Part shown: positions 48,119-59,768 of the stretch, piece after piece | Layout of the letters: every line of letters begins with the position of its first letter | Position numbering within the stretch: position 1 is the stretch's first letter | From: Acanthacorydalis orientalis | Taxonomy: Eukaryota > Arthropoda > Insecta > Megaloptera > Corydalidae | DNA: 64,000 nucleotides | Assembly (NCBI GenBank): GCA_034766995.1 | Contig: CM068313.1 | Coordinates: 10,151,083 to 10,215,082, forward strand | Reading direction: 5' to 3' | The notes under the pieces: generated by a model | Databases searched by the model: none | Told to the model about the DNA's origin: nothing | The model's input: only the letters and a program-made list of their open reading frames with translations | Program-made: the position numbers and the translations under genes

Positions 48119-48224
48119 TTAAAGGATCGACAGAAAAGAGTTTAATAATCAGTTTAATAAAATTGATAACAATTATAAATAAAATCGCACAGAGCAGAAA
48201 ATTCGATAGAAGAGCTTCCAATTA

Positions 48225-48395
48225 AAATGTTCAATAATTGAAGGCTTTGATGATGTTAGAATCTTATTTAAATACATATAATCAATAATCAAAAATGATC
48301 CATAATCAAAAAATGTTTATAGTTTGTGGGTTGAATAAAAACTTTATTTCTGAAAGTGAATTTAATCATATCAGAACTACACTGTGATCATAAAT
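48225..48395 (+). repeat. Foldback family F, centre and right arm
   Basis: GGCTTTGATGATGTTAGAAT is the centre, then ATCAAAAATGATCCATAATC, TTATAGTTTGTGGGTTGAAT and GAAAGTGAATTTAATCATAT plus CAGAACTACACTGTGATC. Confidence 0.65.
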
Positions 48396-49124
48396 CTGAA
48401 GAAAAGTTTTGAAATTAATTTTAAAATTGATATTTAATAATTTTTAAAATGACTAACATGTATAGTAGGTATAATTGATAATATGTAGAGAAACAAAAAT
48501 AAAGGAAGGAAATAATAGTATCGAGAATTAGATAAAAAAAAATCTAGATAAAAAAAAGTTTTAAAAAAGATTCTATACATATCGAAATACTATTGTTGTT
48601 CCTTTAATAAAAAATATATTAAGTATACATTTTAAATAGATTATGAGTTTCAACATAAATGATTTATAAACATTCTATTTAATAATTAACTACGATATTT
48701 GACTACAAAATCTCATAATTAAATTTTCATTGAATGAATTTTCAATGAGACTGTATAATAATAAAATGTAATTAAGAGTAAATACAGTTTGTTCTAATTA
48801 GAATCAGTTTTTGTTGAAATTAATTCAATATCCTCATACAGAATAATAGAAATTACTAGCATTGACACTATTATTTGCGTTCACTATTGATTTTTTATTC
48901 GGTAGTCAATCTGAAAATATTTAATTAGTTGGATGTATTTATATGAAAACTAACGATTCTAAAATTTTAATTAACACTTATTAAATATTCATTTAATGAT
49001 TTTATATGAACAGAGAATCATTTGAAAATATTTGAGTGGAACATTGTTGGTTGTAAAATTTTTAAAATTATATTTTTTATAGAAAATAAAATTGTTATAT
49101 TTTTTGTAAGAATAAAATCTACAA

Positions 49125-49385
49125 TTGACTTTTCCCTTGTGAAAAATTATCAATACATTTTTATTAATCGCTTTTGATTAATGCTTATTTGAATTTCAAT
49201 AGTGATTTAATTATATTCAAACCACTAAGGTGCAGAAAAATTTAATCAGATCTCTGAGAATGACAAAATTGCTTTCGAAATACACATAATAAATAATCAA
49301 AAATTATTCATAATCTTTTATTAGAAAATTTTAATCAGAAAAACGATTACGGTTTGTCGAATGAGTGAAAAATGGTGGTAAAATT
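49125..49385. repeat. Foldback family F, both arms
   Basis: Left arm: AATTATCAATACATTTTTAT, TAATCGCTTTTGATTAATGC. Right arm: TAATCAAAAATTATTCATAA, TTTTAATCAGAAAAACGATT, ACGGTTTGTCGAATGAGTG. The centre has CTAAGGTGCAGAAAAA and TCTGAGAATGACAAAATTGC. Confidence 0.75.
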
Positions 49386-49934
49386 CTCTAATAAAATTTT
49401 TCATCATTTTTTATTTAATTAAGAGGATGTCATTAATTATTGAACTAAAACTAGTATATGAATTTTGAAATAGGGTGAAAATGAAATAGTGAATTTTAAT
49501 TAAAATTTCTCATAATTTTTAATTAACTGTGTATATATTTATCGATGGACGCAATGAATCAAATCTCGAAATTATTTATTGCAGAGAAACATAATTTTTA
49601 ATTACGAATTAAATAAATAATGGCCTACAAGAGAATACATGAATAAAATTTAAAGAAAAAAAATAATTAGGCAATATGATTAATGAGTGATTTTCTTCTA
49701 AATATATATTAATAGATTCACTTTTCTAGAACTGAATATTTGTGAAAACTATAGAGATAAATATAATTTTGAAATAATTATAACAAGTCAATAAATTTTA
49801 TTTTGATATGAAAAAATACAAGTTATAAGTAATTGTATTCAGTTAATTTTCAATAATTTTTTCATATTAAAATCCCTTTATTAATGAATGCACAATGTTT
49901 GAAAATTAATAAATTATAAAATCTTTGCTGCATT

Positions 49935-50080
49935 AGTGTAATAATAGTTTCATTTTTTCTGGACAAAAATCATTGATAGTTGATTATTGATCATTTTTGG
50001 TTACTGTCTATGCGCATTTAGACGAAAATGCTATCATCCTTAACCCAATATGTTCTGTCGAGAGTTTCAAGACTCAATCA
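49935..50080 (-). repeat. Foldback family F, left arm and centre
   Basis: TGATAGTTGATTATTGATCA, TTTTTGGTTACTGTCTATGC and GAAAATGCTATCATCCTTAA. A short stretch of right arm (ACATAAATAAATAATCAATT) follows. Confidence 0.6.
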
Positions 50081-50309
50081 AAAATTGACATAAATAAATA
50101 ATCAATTAATTATTAAGATTATGAGATTTTAATGTTTGAAATAAAAAAAAAACTATTTTAAAATTTATATCTTTTAAAAAATCTGTTTTTTCAAATATTA
50201 TACTTTCTCATAATAGAAATTACAATTTTTATCGTTAAATGTTAATTCAGTAAAAAGGGGGTTAAATCGTTAATTTATAAAACAATCTACAAAATGCAGA
50301 GTTTTTTAT

Positions 50310-50450
50310 GCTTTAGTGCTTTGAGAGTGATTTTATCATTATCGAAATCCAATGAATACATAATAATGAAAAATGAGCAATCAATCATTGATCAAAAATT
50401 TCTTTTTTGGTTTATGTGTGGATGATAAAAATATATTCTTTTTAATTTAA
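50310..50450 (+). repeat. Foldback family F, centre and right arm
   Basis: TTAGTGCTTTGAGAGTGATT, TTATCGAAATCCAATGAATA and TTGATCAAAAATTTCTTTTT, then GGTTTATGTGTGGATGA. Confidence 0.6.
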
Positions 50451-50530
50451 ATTCTGAATTCTTTTTCGGTATCTTTTAAGCTATTTTGGGACACTTTGAA
50501 TATCTTACCTCATTTCAGATTACCTGCCAC

Positions 50531-50852
50531 AACTATTTTAGTAAGCTTCAGCTTTATATAAACCGTATAAGGAACACAGAAATTCACCTTATACAAACCA
50601 TATATTGTTTTTATAAGGTGCGGGTGAGGTTCACTTTCATATATAGTCATTAAGTCTATAAAATTTGACTTTCTTTACAGTATAATGATCATGTAGGCAC
50701 TTTATATGCCTTATAAGATTAATATAAGATATATATATATATATATATATATATAATGTGCCAATTTAAGGATTTTGATCCTCGTATGGTTGTATAAAGA
50801 ATATCTAAAACCTTATGCAGAAGATATAAGGTTGAGGATTACTAGAATAGTT
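50531..50852. mobile_element. 322-base MITE with 42-base terminal inverted repeats
   Basis: The left end AACTATTTTAGTAAGCTTCA, GCTTTATATAAACCGTATAA, GG matches the reverse complement of the right end at 32 of 42 positions. Inside, TATAAGG-like motifs recur in both orientations and a (TA)n tract occupies 50730-50755. No target duplication is obvious and no protein is encoded. I see no second copy in the window. Confidence 0.7.
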
Positions 50853-51559
50853 TCGATTAGAGTCGTCTTTCGATATTTTAAAAATTAAACTAATTTATTG
50901 TTCTTTCTAAGATATTTCATATAAATTTTATTAAGAACATGATTTATAATTTTTATTAACTATAAACATATACATATCTATCTATCTAACTCTCTCTCTC
51001 TCTATATATATATATGTTCAATTAAAATTATGTTTTATATACTTTGATTATTTCCAATATGTTTAGTTTTGTATTGTTATTAGAAATTTTTAAAATAACA
51101 TAAATTAAAAATATAAGATTAATCTTAAAAAATAAAGACTTGAGTAATTTACCAGAACAAAAATTATTAGAACAAGAGATAAAAATAATCACAAGTACAA
51201 AATAGAATTATGATTATCATATTGAACTTCAAAAAAATGTGCATATCTAGTTTTAATTGTTTTCAAACAAGTTTATTGCTGTTTAGGTTGTTTTTTTTTA
51301 ATAAAAATCTTTTGAAAAAAATGAAATAACCACACAGTAATCTTTTCTACAGAAATGTTTTAAAATTTAACAGTTTATAAACTGTGAAAATAAAGGTGAA
51401 TTTAGATACAACAAGGTGCCTGTAAATATGTTCAGAAATTATTTAGTATTCATCTTGTTCAAGTTCATATACATTCAGCGTCATCAAATCGTACAAATAG
51501 AGATAGTGTACACCTGAACATAACACGTTTAAGAATATATTATTCCGTAAGCGCGACCA

Positions 51560-52250
51560 TAATAAATGTTAGAGACGCTACAATACCCACATAAAAATGC
51601 ACTTTGTGTTTTTAGCAATGTTGTACGTTGTACGAGCACTGTTCAAATTCAAAAACAGCAACGTAAACTAAGTAGATAACAAGCAATGATCATTGAGAAT
51701 ACTGTGTTGGTTTTGTGTACGACGACGGCGTCGGTGAGGTTCTCTACAACATACAAACTGGTTGGTGTACGGATTGCATTCACAACAAACTCATAAGGGT
51801 GAGTCGAGTGCGAGTTGGTGGTGTAACACCACGGTGTATTTATGTAGTACCGCCGGATGGTGACACTTTACGGTCGCACTAACGTTCATGACGTTTTAAG
51901 CTGCGGTTTCCGCGTTTTGTCGTTCTGCCCTCGCCCCATCATCCATCCGACCGACCGACCGATAGACCGACCGCTATTCACCCCGGCGTCGCCGACGTCG
52001 ACGACGACATCGGAGTAGTAGTAGTAGTACTGCCCCTCCCAAAACTCCACTAAGGATTTGCTATTATTGTTGTCGAGATTCCTTTCATTTCTCTATACGA
52101 TACACCCAACAGATATTCACAGACATGATGTCCGCGATGTGGCTGTACCACGCTGAGGAATTTTATCATTTCGCTCCAGTATTTCGATTATGTTAAGAGA
52201 TTATGTGTGTATGCATGCATGCGTGCGTGCGCGGAAACGAATTTTCATAT
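51560..52250. other. Strong GC-rich island, candidate promoter or first exon
   Basis: This is the most GC-rich stretch of the window. It holds (CCGA)n at about 51944-51974, GTCGCCGACGTCGACGACGA at about 51987, (GTA)n at about 52014-52030, the inverted repeat GTGGTG TAA CACCAC at 51818-51832 and a consensus splice donor AAGGGTGAGT at 51796 on the plus strand. There is no long open frame, so it fits a promoter and 5' UTR of a developmental gene. It could serve connectin on the minus strand or an unseen plus-strand gene; strand is undecided. Confidence 0.4.
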
Positions 52251-52699
52251 TTATCTGTTTATTTTGGTATCATTTTATTATCTTCCAGTACACATTATTT
52301 TAAGACGAGAAAAAAAAAATATATACATATATATATATATAAGAGGAGAGATTTATAAAAGTATTATAAAGTCTATTGTCTACAGATACGCTTCAAATAT
52401 GTAAGAGTTAACATAAAAATACATTTACTTTTATTGTCATTCAGAGTATTATAAAATAAATTTAAAATGACATTAGTTTTATTTATATGATAATCATAAA
52501 TCGATTTCTGCAAACTTATATAGTACAATAAAGAAATATACAATGTATTAATTTTTTTTTAATGTTTGTCTTAAAATTGTTTTGTATTATAAAACAATTT
52601 ACAAAATACAAATTGAAGTTAATTAAGTCATTATTTTTTATGGAAAGAATCAATTGTTTTTATTATAATTTCATTTTATTTTCGTTTGTTTTTCTGTAT

Positions 52700-52850
52700 A
52701 AATTCACTTCCTCGAACTGATTTGTCATTCGTCCCATAAAGTATTGTACAACAAATTTTATTATCCAAATATTCAATCATTTCTTATTGACCATTTTTCA
52801 TTACTGCTCATGCTCATTTAGATATTTAAAACTTTTGATACTCTTATCAA
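52700..52850 (-). repeat. Foldback family F, left arm
   Basis: CATTCGTCCCATAAAGTATT, ATATTCAATCATTTCTTATT and GACCATTTTTCATTACTGCT, then CATGCTCATTTAGA. Confidence 0.5.
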
Positions 52851-53284
52851 AAATATATTTTTAATACCACACTTTAGTTGATCTTTGATCAGCTCAAATA
52901 TTATTTAGGATAAATTTTGATCGTATTTGAAATTCGATCAACTTATTAAAAAAATCGATACATTTCTATTAACTTATAAATTACAAATCATATTTAAAAT
53001 TTATAAAATCAGTAAGAGTGGATCTTTACGAGAATTCTGAAACTCTTCTGGCTAAACTGTGACGAGCAACCCCTTAGAGCTATACACAATTGGTCCATGA
53101 CTATAAGAAAATCTTTGATCTAAAATTCATTCACAGGTTTTCATCTCATGTGCATCTGTGTATAAAATTATTAATACGGCGAAAAAGGGAGATCTAAGGT
53201 ATTTGGAGGGTAACACAATCATTTTAAGAGTTCGAAAGTAACATATTTTTTTCTCTTTAGAACTTTTCAGATAAACATTTCAGA

Positions 53285-53410
53285 TTTATCTAAACTTAGG
53301 TGTTTTAAAAATGATTGGAATATATATAAGCACCAATCGAAAATGATCAATAATTAATTATTGACCAATTTTAATCAGAAAAAAAGTAGTTTTATGGGAA
53401 AATAAAATAA
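53285..53410 (+). repeat. Foldback family F, right arm
   Basis: CCAATCGAAAATGATCAATA, ATTAATTATTGACCAATTTT and AATCAGAAAAAAAGTAGTTT. Confidence 0.55.
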
Positions 53411-54339
53411 AAAATATTTTATACTATTTTCATTACTGATAAAATTCCTATAAACCTCGATTAACTTATAAGTTTTAGATTAAAAATAAAAAAATACATG
53501 CAATATTCGCTTCGAGTATTCGTAGCTTGATCACTTAAATTTTATTTCACACTTAAATACTTTCATTATGCAATACTGAGATACAAAGTGATTAATCCAA
53601 TGATCATATACTATGATTACAAAAATAGGTACACAAGTATGAAAACAAACATTTCTAATTTTAAAATTCTTACAAGCTAATTAAATATGTATTTTTTTTA
53701 AAAAAAAGTATTTATTATATTTTTTAACTTCTTTCGGTACATAAAACACTTAGCTACTGAGTAAGATAAATTCAAGTTTGAAATCAACATAATATTTTCA
53801 AAATATAAAAATAAACTAATTAATGAATTCAGTTATTCTTTTTATTGATTTATTTAGTTTAAAAATTATCAATTCTTTTTCTTGAATGGAGATATCATCT
53901 TAACAGCACTAACGTATAGAAATATTTTTTTTAATTTAATCTTTCATATATATCTTTAATTTTTAGATCTATTTATAGATATTTTTCCTTAAAGCACCTG
54001 GACAAGCTCACTATTTACTTGTAGTTATTTTCTAATTACTATTTATGCAATGATTTATTATTTATAAAAGTGACTTTTGATATGATCCTGTCTGAACTAT
54101 ATGAAGTTTTTTTTATGGAATGAATGGAAAATTTATTTTTAATTTTTTTATTCTAAAAGAATATATATTTTTAGAAAAACCCTTTATTAAAAATATAAAT
54201 TGATTTTAATATCGAATTTATTTATAATCTATATTAAAATTTAAAAAAATTTAATATGATAACATCATAATACGATAACATTAAAAATAATTAATTGAAC
54301 AAAACAACATGTGCATCAAGGTATTATTTATAATCTAAT

Positions 54340-54720
54340 TAAAGTAATCCATCAGAGAGTACAGGAGATGAAGAGGAATGAAGGTTTGTGTTTAATAAAC
54401 AAAGAAATACGTGAACAACGTTCAATGTTTGAAATATGAAATCTGCATTGTGGTGGTAGTTCGTCGAGAAAATGCAGAATGTATGTGGCAACCAACGACC
54501 GGAGTTCAGTTCCCGTGAGTAAACACGTATAAGCAAGAGTTCGTCCAACTGTTCCGATGTGTATACAAGTGCATAATAATGTTTGTGGATGTATTTGTAT
54601 AATGTGCACACGTATAATGTTACAGCAGCAGCGACAGCAATCTATGAAAGCTGCTCAAGTTCAAACTATCTCGTATTGAAGAGGCTTGGCCACCACCTAA
54701 AGTAGCATTTACTTGGAAAT
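54340..54720. other. Less AT-rich island, possible exon or promoter
   Basis: It includes CAACCAACGACCGGAGTTCA, a plus-strand CCCGTGAGT donor-like site at 54512-54520, CAGCAGCAGCGACAGCAATC near 54624 and AGGCTTGGCCACCACCTAAA near 54681. Two overlapping minus-strand frames of 85-90 codons are open in different phases, which argues against either being real. Confidence 0.3.
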
Positions 54721-55004
54721 ACATCAGATATCATAATGCATGGTAATAAGACTATTATCTAGCTCGATGTAAATATTTGTTCTTTGAGATATGCATGTAC
54801 TGATAGATAATTAGAAATGCAAATTTGTGATCCTATTCATAGTTTTCATCTCATATTTCTATAAATTATTGCATATACATGCGATATTGGGAACTGAAAC
54901 CAAATAAAAAAATAACAGGAAAGTTCATTCAAGTAGGTATTTGTATAAAAAGGATATACAACGATTTTTATATGATTCAAAATTCTTCTTAAATTTAATT
55001 TTTG

Positions 55005-55255
55005 GCAAAATCCAGTTCTAACACTGATTTAACTCACTTCCAGAAATGAATTATTTTCTCATCCTACAAACTATAAAACATTTGATCAAAAATTTTCAGT
55101 AAATTATTATTAAAAATAGAATTTTAATGGGCATATTTTTATCAGCTTTTTCTATAACTTGATGCTTTAAATATGATGACATTCTCATCTAATCATAAGC
55201 GACTATCAAAACGGATGAATAATAATTTTTGAACCGAATTTTTTTATGGCTTGTT
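55005..55255. repeat. Foldback family F, both arms
   Basis: Left arm: GTTCTAACACTGATTTAACT, CACTTCCAGAAATGAATTAT, TTTGATCAAAAATTTTCAGT. Right arm: ATCAAAACGGATGAATAATA, TTTTTATGGCTTG. Centre: GATGCTTTAAATATGATGAC. Confidence 0.7.
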
Positions 55256-55984
55256 TTAAAAAACTTCTTGTGTATTGTAATTATTTTTAAGAGTTAATTT
55301 CTTGTTTTTTCAATCATCAAATACTGATAATCGATTTATATTGATTATTTTCTAATTATTTTAAAAAAAAGTATAGTAAAATGTTTATTAAGTACTTTAA
55401 TTTAATAATTTTTAATTATATTCCAATTGAAAATGCTATTCAGTCAGAAATATGAACTTTAATTGGATTAAACTGATCTATAAATAAATATTTTAGAAAA
55501 GGTTGTGTGAATATTTAATTTTTAGATCAGATTTAGTCTATTTAAAAACGACACAATATAATATTTTTTAAAAATATGGTTATTTGAAACTAATATTTTT
55601 CTGTAATTTGAAAAAAAAATATATTTTTTCTTTGAAAACTGATATGAAATTAAGATTTCTGAAATACTTATTTATTCATAAATAAATAAATATTTATTCA
55701 TAAGCTATTTCTGTGATAGTCTTATTTTATAAGAAGAAAATTATTTCAAGATAATTTACAAAGTATTTGGAATTTCTTTTTCGAAAATGATTTCTACTGG
55801 TAGATCCTTATCTTAAATGATTTGGTCGACTGTGATGAGACGTGACCAGAAGTTGCTTTTTGAAAAATTATATTCGAAGAATTTTCCAAATATGAATAAT
55901 TCACTTTTTGAATAAACCACACATATTTAAAAATAATCTATTTTTTTAAAAAATATTTAAGATTTAGAAACATTTTTTTCTATA

Positions 55985-56195
55985 CCTTAAAACATCATTT
56001 CACAATCCACAATAACTTTTTCTGTTCAAAATATTCAATAATTAATAACTCATTATTTTTGATTATTTCTTATACATATTTTGCAGACGATTTTAACATT
56101 TTTAAAGTGTTCTTAGTGTTTTGGAGATTAATTATTGAATAATTTTAATAAGATTTTTTTCTGTTTTATGTGATGAAGAATAATTTATACTAATC
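55985..56195. repeat. Foldback family F, both arms, shortened
   Basis: Left: CATTTCACAATCCACAATAA, TTCAAAATATTCAATAATTA. Right: GAGATTAATTATTGAATAAT, TTTAATAAGATTTTTTTCTG. The centre is compressed to about 60 bases around TTTTTAAAGTGTTCTTAGTG. Confidence 0.6.
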
Positions 56196-56492
56196 GAGTT
56201 ACAATCTAAATTATAAAACTAGATAATTTTTTAAACAAAAATTGTCAAGAATAGAAATAAAAATAGTATCAAAAAATGTTTCTTCAAGTTGATATCAAAT
56301 TATAATAATTTTTAATTAATGCATCCCATGAACTGAAATACAGCACTTTATATTTTATTGAAAATAAATCTGATCGATATTCTCCTCGTTATATTTTGTA
56401 CATTTCCTAAGCAACAGAAAGAATAAAAGTACACAAGAGATAAAAAAAATGAGTAAAACATAAAAGTATTCACTAAAGAGTAATATTTGAAA

Positions 56493-56849
56493 ATGCACGA
56501 TGCACTCGATTTTCTTTGCTCCATGTCAAGAAGTTATGATGAAAATGTCCATCGATGCGTGATAGCATTTTTCGTTATCTACATCCGCGCCGCTCGAAAC
56601 TCTCTCTCGACTCTTTTCTTATCGGAAACTACTTTGAACATATCGAATGCACAGACCAAAAGAATGTTTTCGAAGTCCCCGGTCGCAATTCAAAGAAATT
56701 ACGTAGTCATGTCAGCGGACGCAGAGACGGCGACAGTCTTTGTTTCTAAATATGTAAAAGGGAAATATGTTGTTCAGTATTTCATTCGAATAAGGAACAG
56801 AAATAGGTCTCCGATTTCGATTGACTTTTACGTGAAAAGATTTTTATAA
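56493..56849 (+). CDS. Hypothetical 118-residue open frame
   Basis: From the ATG at 56493 the frame is open to TAA at 56847. It reads MHDALDFLCSMSRSYDENVH, then ARNSLSTLFLSETTLNISNA, SPVAIQRNYVVMSADAETAT and ends IRIRNRNRSPISIDFYVKRF plus L. Apart from the transposase pieces it is the longest ATG frame outside connectin, and its composition is richer in GC than the flanks. I see no domain, signal peptide or membrane segment and recognise no family. An overlapping frame is open in another phase for part of it. It may be a lineage-specific gene, an exon, or chance in a GC-rich element. Confidence 0.25.
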   Translation: MHDALDFLCSMSRSYDENVHRCVIAFFVIYIRAARNSLSTLFLSETTLNISNAQTKRMFSKSPVAIQRNYVVMSADAETATVFVSKYVKGKYVVQYFIRIRNRNRSPISIDFYVKRFL

Positions 56850-57008
56850 TAAAATATTTACTTTCGGTAATGGAGTCTTTTGCATGTTCTGCAGGTGTAC
56901 TTTGACTTGGAATTTGAAGTGAAATATGAATATTTGAAAAGTTTGTATGTATTTCTGTTATTAAATATTGTATGTAGTTTGAAGAATAAAAAAGAATATA
57001 TATTATAC

Positions 57009-58585
57009 AGCATGTTTAAAAGATAAGTTTACAACTTTGATTAGTTGCCAATTTTGAAAGTCTGTGTTAGTTGTAATTTGACTGATTTGTAAGAGAGGAC
57101 GTGACAATTTCATCATCGAACGCTATTATATTAGATAACGAGTACTTACTGTAAAAACATTTGATGCAAATCAGATTTTAATCTCAGTAACGATTAGAAA
57201 ACTATTTGAAAATTTCGGTCGTAATAATGTGCAAACTAAGCAAACAATATTCCGAATAGTGAAAGGATTCGAAAACGATCGTTCAGTGGCAGACAGGCCA
57301 AAGCATTAGCATGTTCATACCACAAGCACAATGAAGAATATTGAAGCTGTATGTCAAAGTGTGGACGAAACACAGAGCACCTCTATCAGATATACCGCAC
57401 ATGAATTGGGATTTCTCCTCACGCTGTATGAAGTATTTTGAAAAAATATTTTAATTTTTTCCTGTATAAGATTCGGTTGACACAAGAACTTTAACCCTGA
57501 CAGCATGAACACCGCCGGTAATACAGTGATTCATTGTTGAAGTGTGTGTGTTCCGCCTGCAATTGTGTCGGATGGATTGAGTAATCTGATACAATTATTG
57601 CCAGTCTTAATTTCGGATAAAGAAGGAAGGTTGGAAGGCAAGATTAGCACTTTATCTTCCACAAAAACAAAAGAATGCTTATAGAAATCGTAAGATGCCT
57701 CGGAACAGGAACAACCAGTTGGATAGGATGAGAGAAGAATGATTTGTCAGTGTTTGCAAAATAAGACGACCTTCGGGAAATATATAACCTGGATGACAGC
57801 CCAAGAAATGGGGATAGAGCTGGCAATCCTCATCCACCGAGCTCCAGTGAGAAGCAAATCAACAGGATAATACTCCTAACTTAATAATAATAATAAGAAG
57901 AAGAGATTATGCAGCTCAACACACACAACTAGGTTTTTTGAAAGAAAATCATGATGACTGAGGGCTTTAAACTGAGTAGTTTTATCAACAAGAAAAATAA
58001 CCGTTTTGAGGGTTTAGAAAATCTACAATTAATCCATCAACGACTTTTACATCCACATAGAGTGAAAGTGTGGTGCGATATTTGTTTCTGAGGTATCATA
58101 AGATTTTATTTCTTTGAGAACACTGTGGAAAATGCTGTTGCAGTGACTTGTGAACCCTCTCGTAAGATGATTAATAACTTTTGGTATAAGAATTGAACAA
58201 ATTGGGTATAAAGAACATATAGTTTCAATGAGACAGTGCTATGTCATATACAACGCCTTTCATGACGGAATTTTTCAACGCCATGTTTCCAGACCAATTC
58301 ATCTTAAGATTCGGTGACATGGATTGGCCACAAAGATCATTAGATTTAACGACATAAGATATATTTGGATGCATATCTCAAGAGCAAGGTTTATGTGCAT
58401 AAGTCAGAGACAATTGAAGACCTAGAGGAGAATATTCGTAAAGAAATCAGTTAGATAACTCAGTAAATATGCCACAATGTGACGAAAAATATCGTCGAAA
58501 GACTCTGCTTTTACATCACAGCTAAAGATATAATGAAAATGAAGCTTTCCCGCATTTTTTCCATACAGAATTACTAAATCTAAAT
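57009..58585 (+). mobile_element. mar-D transposon, near full length, inactive
   Basis: The element has both halves of a Tc1/mariner-like transposase. The N-terminal helix-turn-helix reads LFENFGRNNVQTKQTIFRIV, then ENDRSVADRPKH, a stop, and NIEAVCQSVDETQSTSIRYT. The catalytic half reads NNRFEGLENLQLIHQRLLHP, HRVKVWCDICF, FFENTVENAVAVTCEPSRKM, FPDQFILRFGDMDWPQRSLD. Order and motifs match insect DUF4817-type transposases. It carries many stops. Positions 57545-57905 are a foreign insertion. Only the left end (CAGCATGTTTAAAAGATAAG) is clear. Confidence 0.85.
57545..57905 (+). mobile_element. Inserted fragment with TAA tail, probable LINE 3' end
   Basis: The transposase reading is interrupted here by about 360 bases of higher-GC sequence ending TAATAATAATAATAAG. 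A 5'-truncated fragment with a short TAA tail is what several non-LTR retrotransposon clades leave behind. I do not recognise the body and cannot see a certain target duplication. Confidence 0.5.
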
Positions 58586-58669
58586 AAAGTAATCACATAA
58601 AAATTCTATTGATTTTCACTTCAGACAGGAACTATAAAAAAGCAGATGTAACCTACCTTTATAATAATT

Positions 58670-58684
58670 TCTCTCTCTCTCTCT

Positions 58685-58732
<48 letters not shown>
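58670..58732. repeat. Compound (CT)n(TA)n microsatellite
   Basis: About eight CT units pass into about 22 AT units. Confidence 0.97.
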
Positions 58733-58735
<3 letters not shown>

Positions 58736-58978
58736 CTTTCCAATTATTCAAATTACATAAAATATTTAATGATAGGAATACAAACCTTCTGAACATATTC
58801 AGATTTAACTCATTCATTCAGTAAATTCTTTGATTATAAATATACTGTTTCCAAAACTTTAGAGTCAGCCAGTTCTACTTCTTTAATAAAATAGAAATAT
58901 ATGAATGAATTAAAGCAAATCTCCTGTTATTACATTTCAATGCGTATGGTTCACTTTAAAATGTTAAACATAGAAAAA

Positions 58979-58984
<6 letters not shown>

Positions 58985-59028
<44 letters not shown>
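58985..59028. repeat. (TA)n microsatellite
   Basis: About 22 TA units. Confidence 0.97.
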
Positions 59029-59030
<2 letters not shown>

Positions 59031-59217
59031 TACATATATACATACATGTGTGTATGAGTATTTAAGTAAATAAAATATACGTTCTGTGATTATGAAAGTC
59101 CATTAATCACACACGAAGTGTGTAATAACACAAATTATGAAATAGTGCCCAACGCGATGTCAAAAAAAGGCCAGAAAAAGTACTATTAGATGAATAATTA
59201 AATAAGGCGTAGAGACA

Positions 59218-59472
59218 ATGGCTCGTTCAGAACGAGCTCGAAACGACGTGTGCATTATCAAAAAAACAGATTTTAATCTAGGCGTAATGGACGTTGTGGG
59301 CATTGCACGTTGTACGGAAGCTGCTAGCCGCGAGTTCGTACACTACTTATGGCGACGCGATAACACGCGGCATATTTTCAGCGGTGTCCATACACGTTCG
59401 GACACGTTTGTCTGCGTTAAGGTAGATGTGAGGTCGAGATTTAATACCATACGTCATGATTCACTGAAATAA
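59218..59472 (+). CDS. Hypothetical 84-residue open frame
   Basis: The frame begins at an ATG preceded by GAGACA and reads MARSERARNDVCIIKKTDFN, LGVMDVVGIARCTEAASREF, VHYLWRRDNTRHIFSGVHTR, then SDTFVCVKVDVRSRFNTIRH. GC content is far above the surroundings over 59140-59480. It has no signal peptide or membrane segment and I recognise no family. As with the other islands, an exon, a transferred fragment or a non-coding conserved element are possible. Confidence 0.3.
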   Translation: MARSERARNDVCIIKKTDFNLGVMDVVGIARCTEAASREFVHYLWRRDNTRHIFSGVHTRSDTFVCVKVDVRSRFNTIRHDSLK

Positions 59473-59768
59473 AGTCATGTGAGTGGATGTTGAACTACTT
59501 GTTTTTATTCGGTGGGATTGCAGGTCTGTTTTACTTCAATGAAAAGATTTATTATTATTTATAAAATACTCGATTATTATTATTTATAAAAATGTCTATT
59601 AGTTATAATAGACAAGAATAAAATAATATTTTTTTTTAAAAAAGAAATAATTTACTTGGAAACTTTTTAAATATTTCAGTTTTAATTATTTTAATTCCTT
59701 ATTTGCTATAAGTCGCTGTCGTCCCTAAATAGTCAATTTCTCAACATTCTAGTTGCTCATCAATACGA

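Noticed and set aside
54339..54611. Two overlapping minus-strand frames of 85-90 codons
   Set aside because: They are open in different phases over the same bases with no recognisable motif; GC-rich composition explains them.
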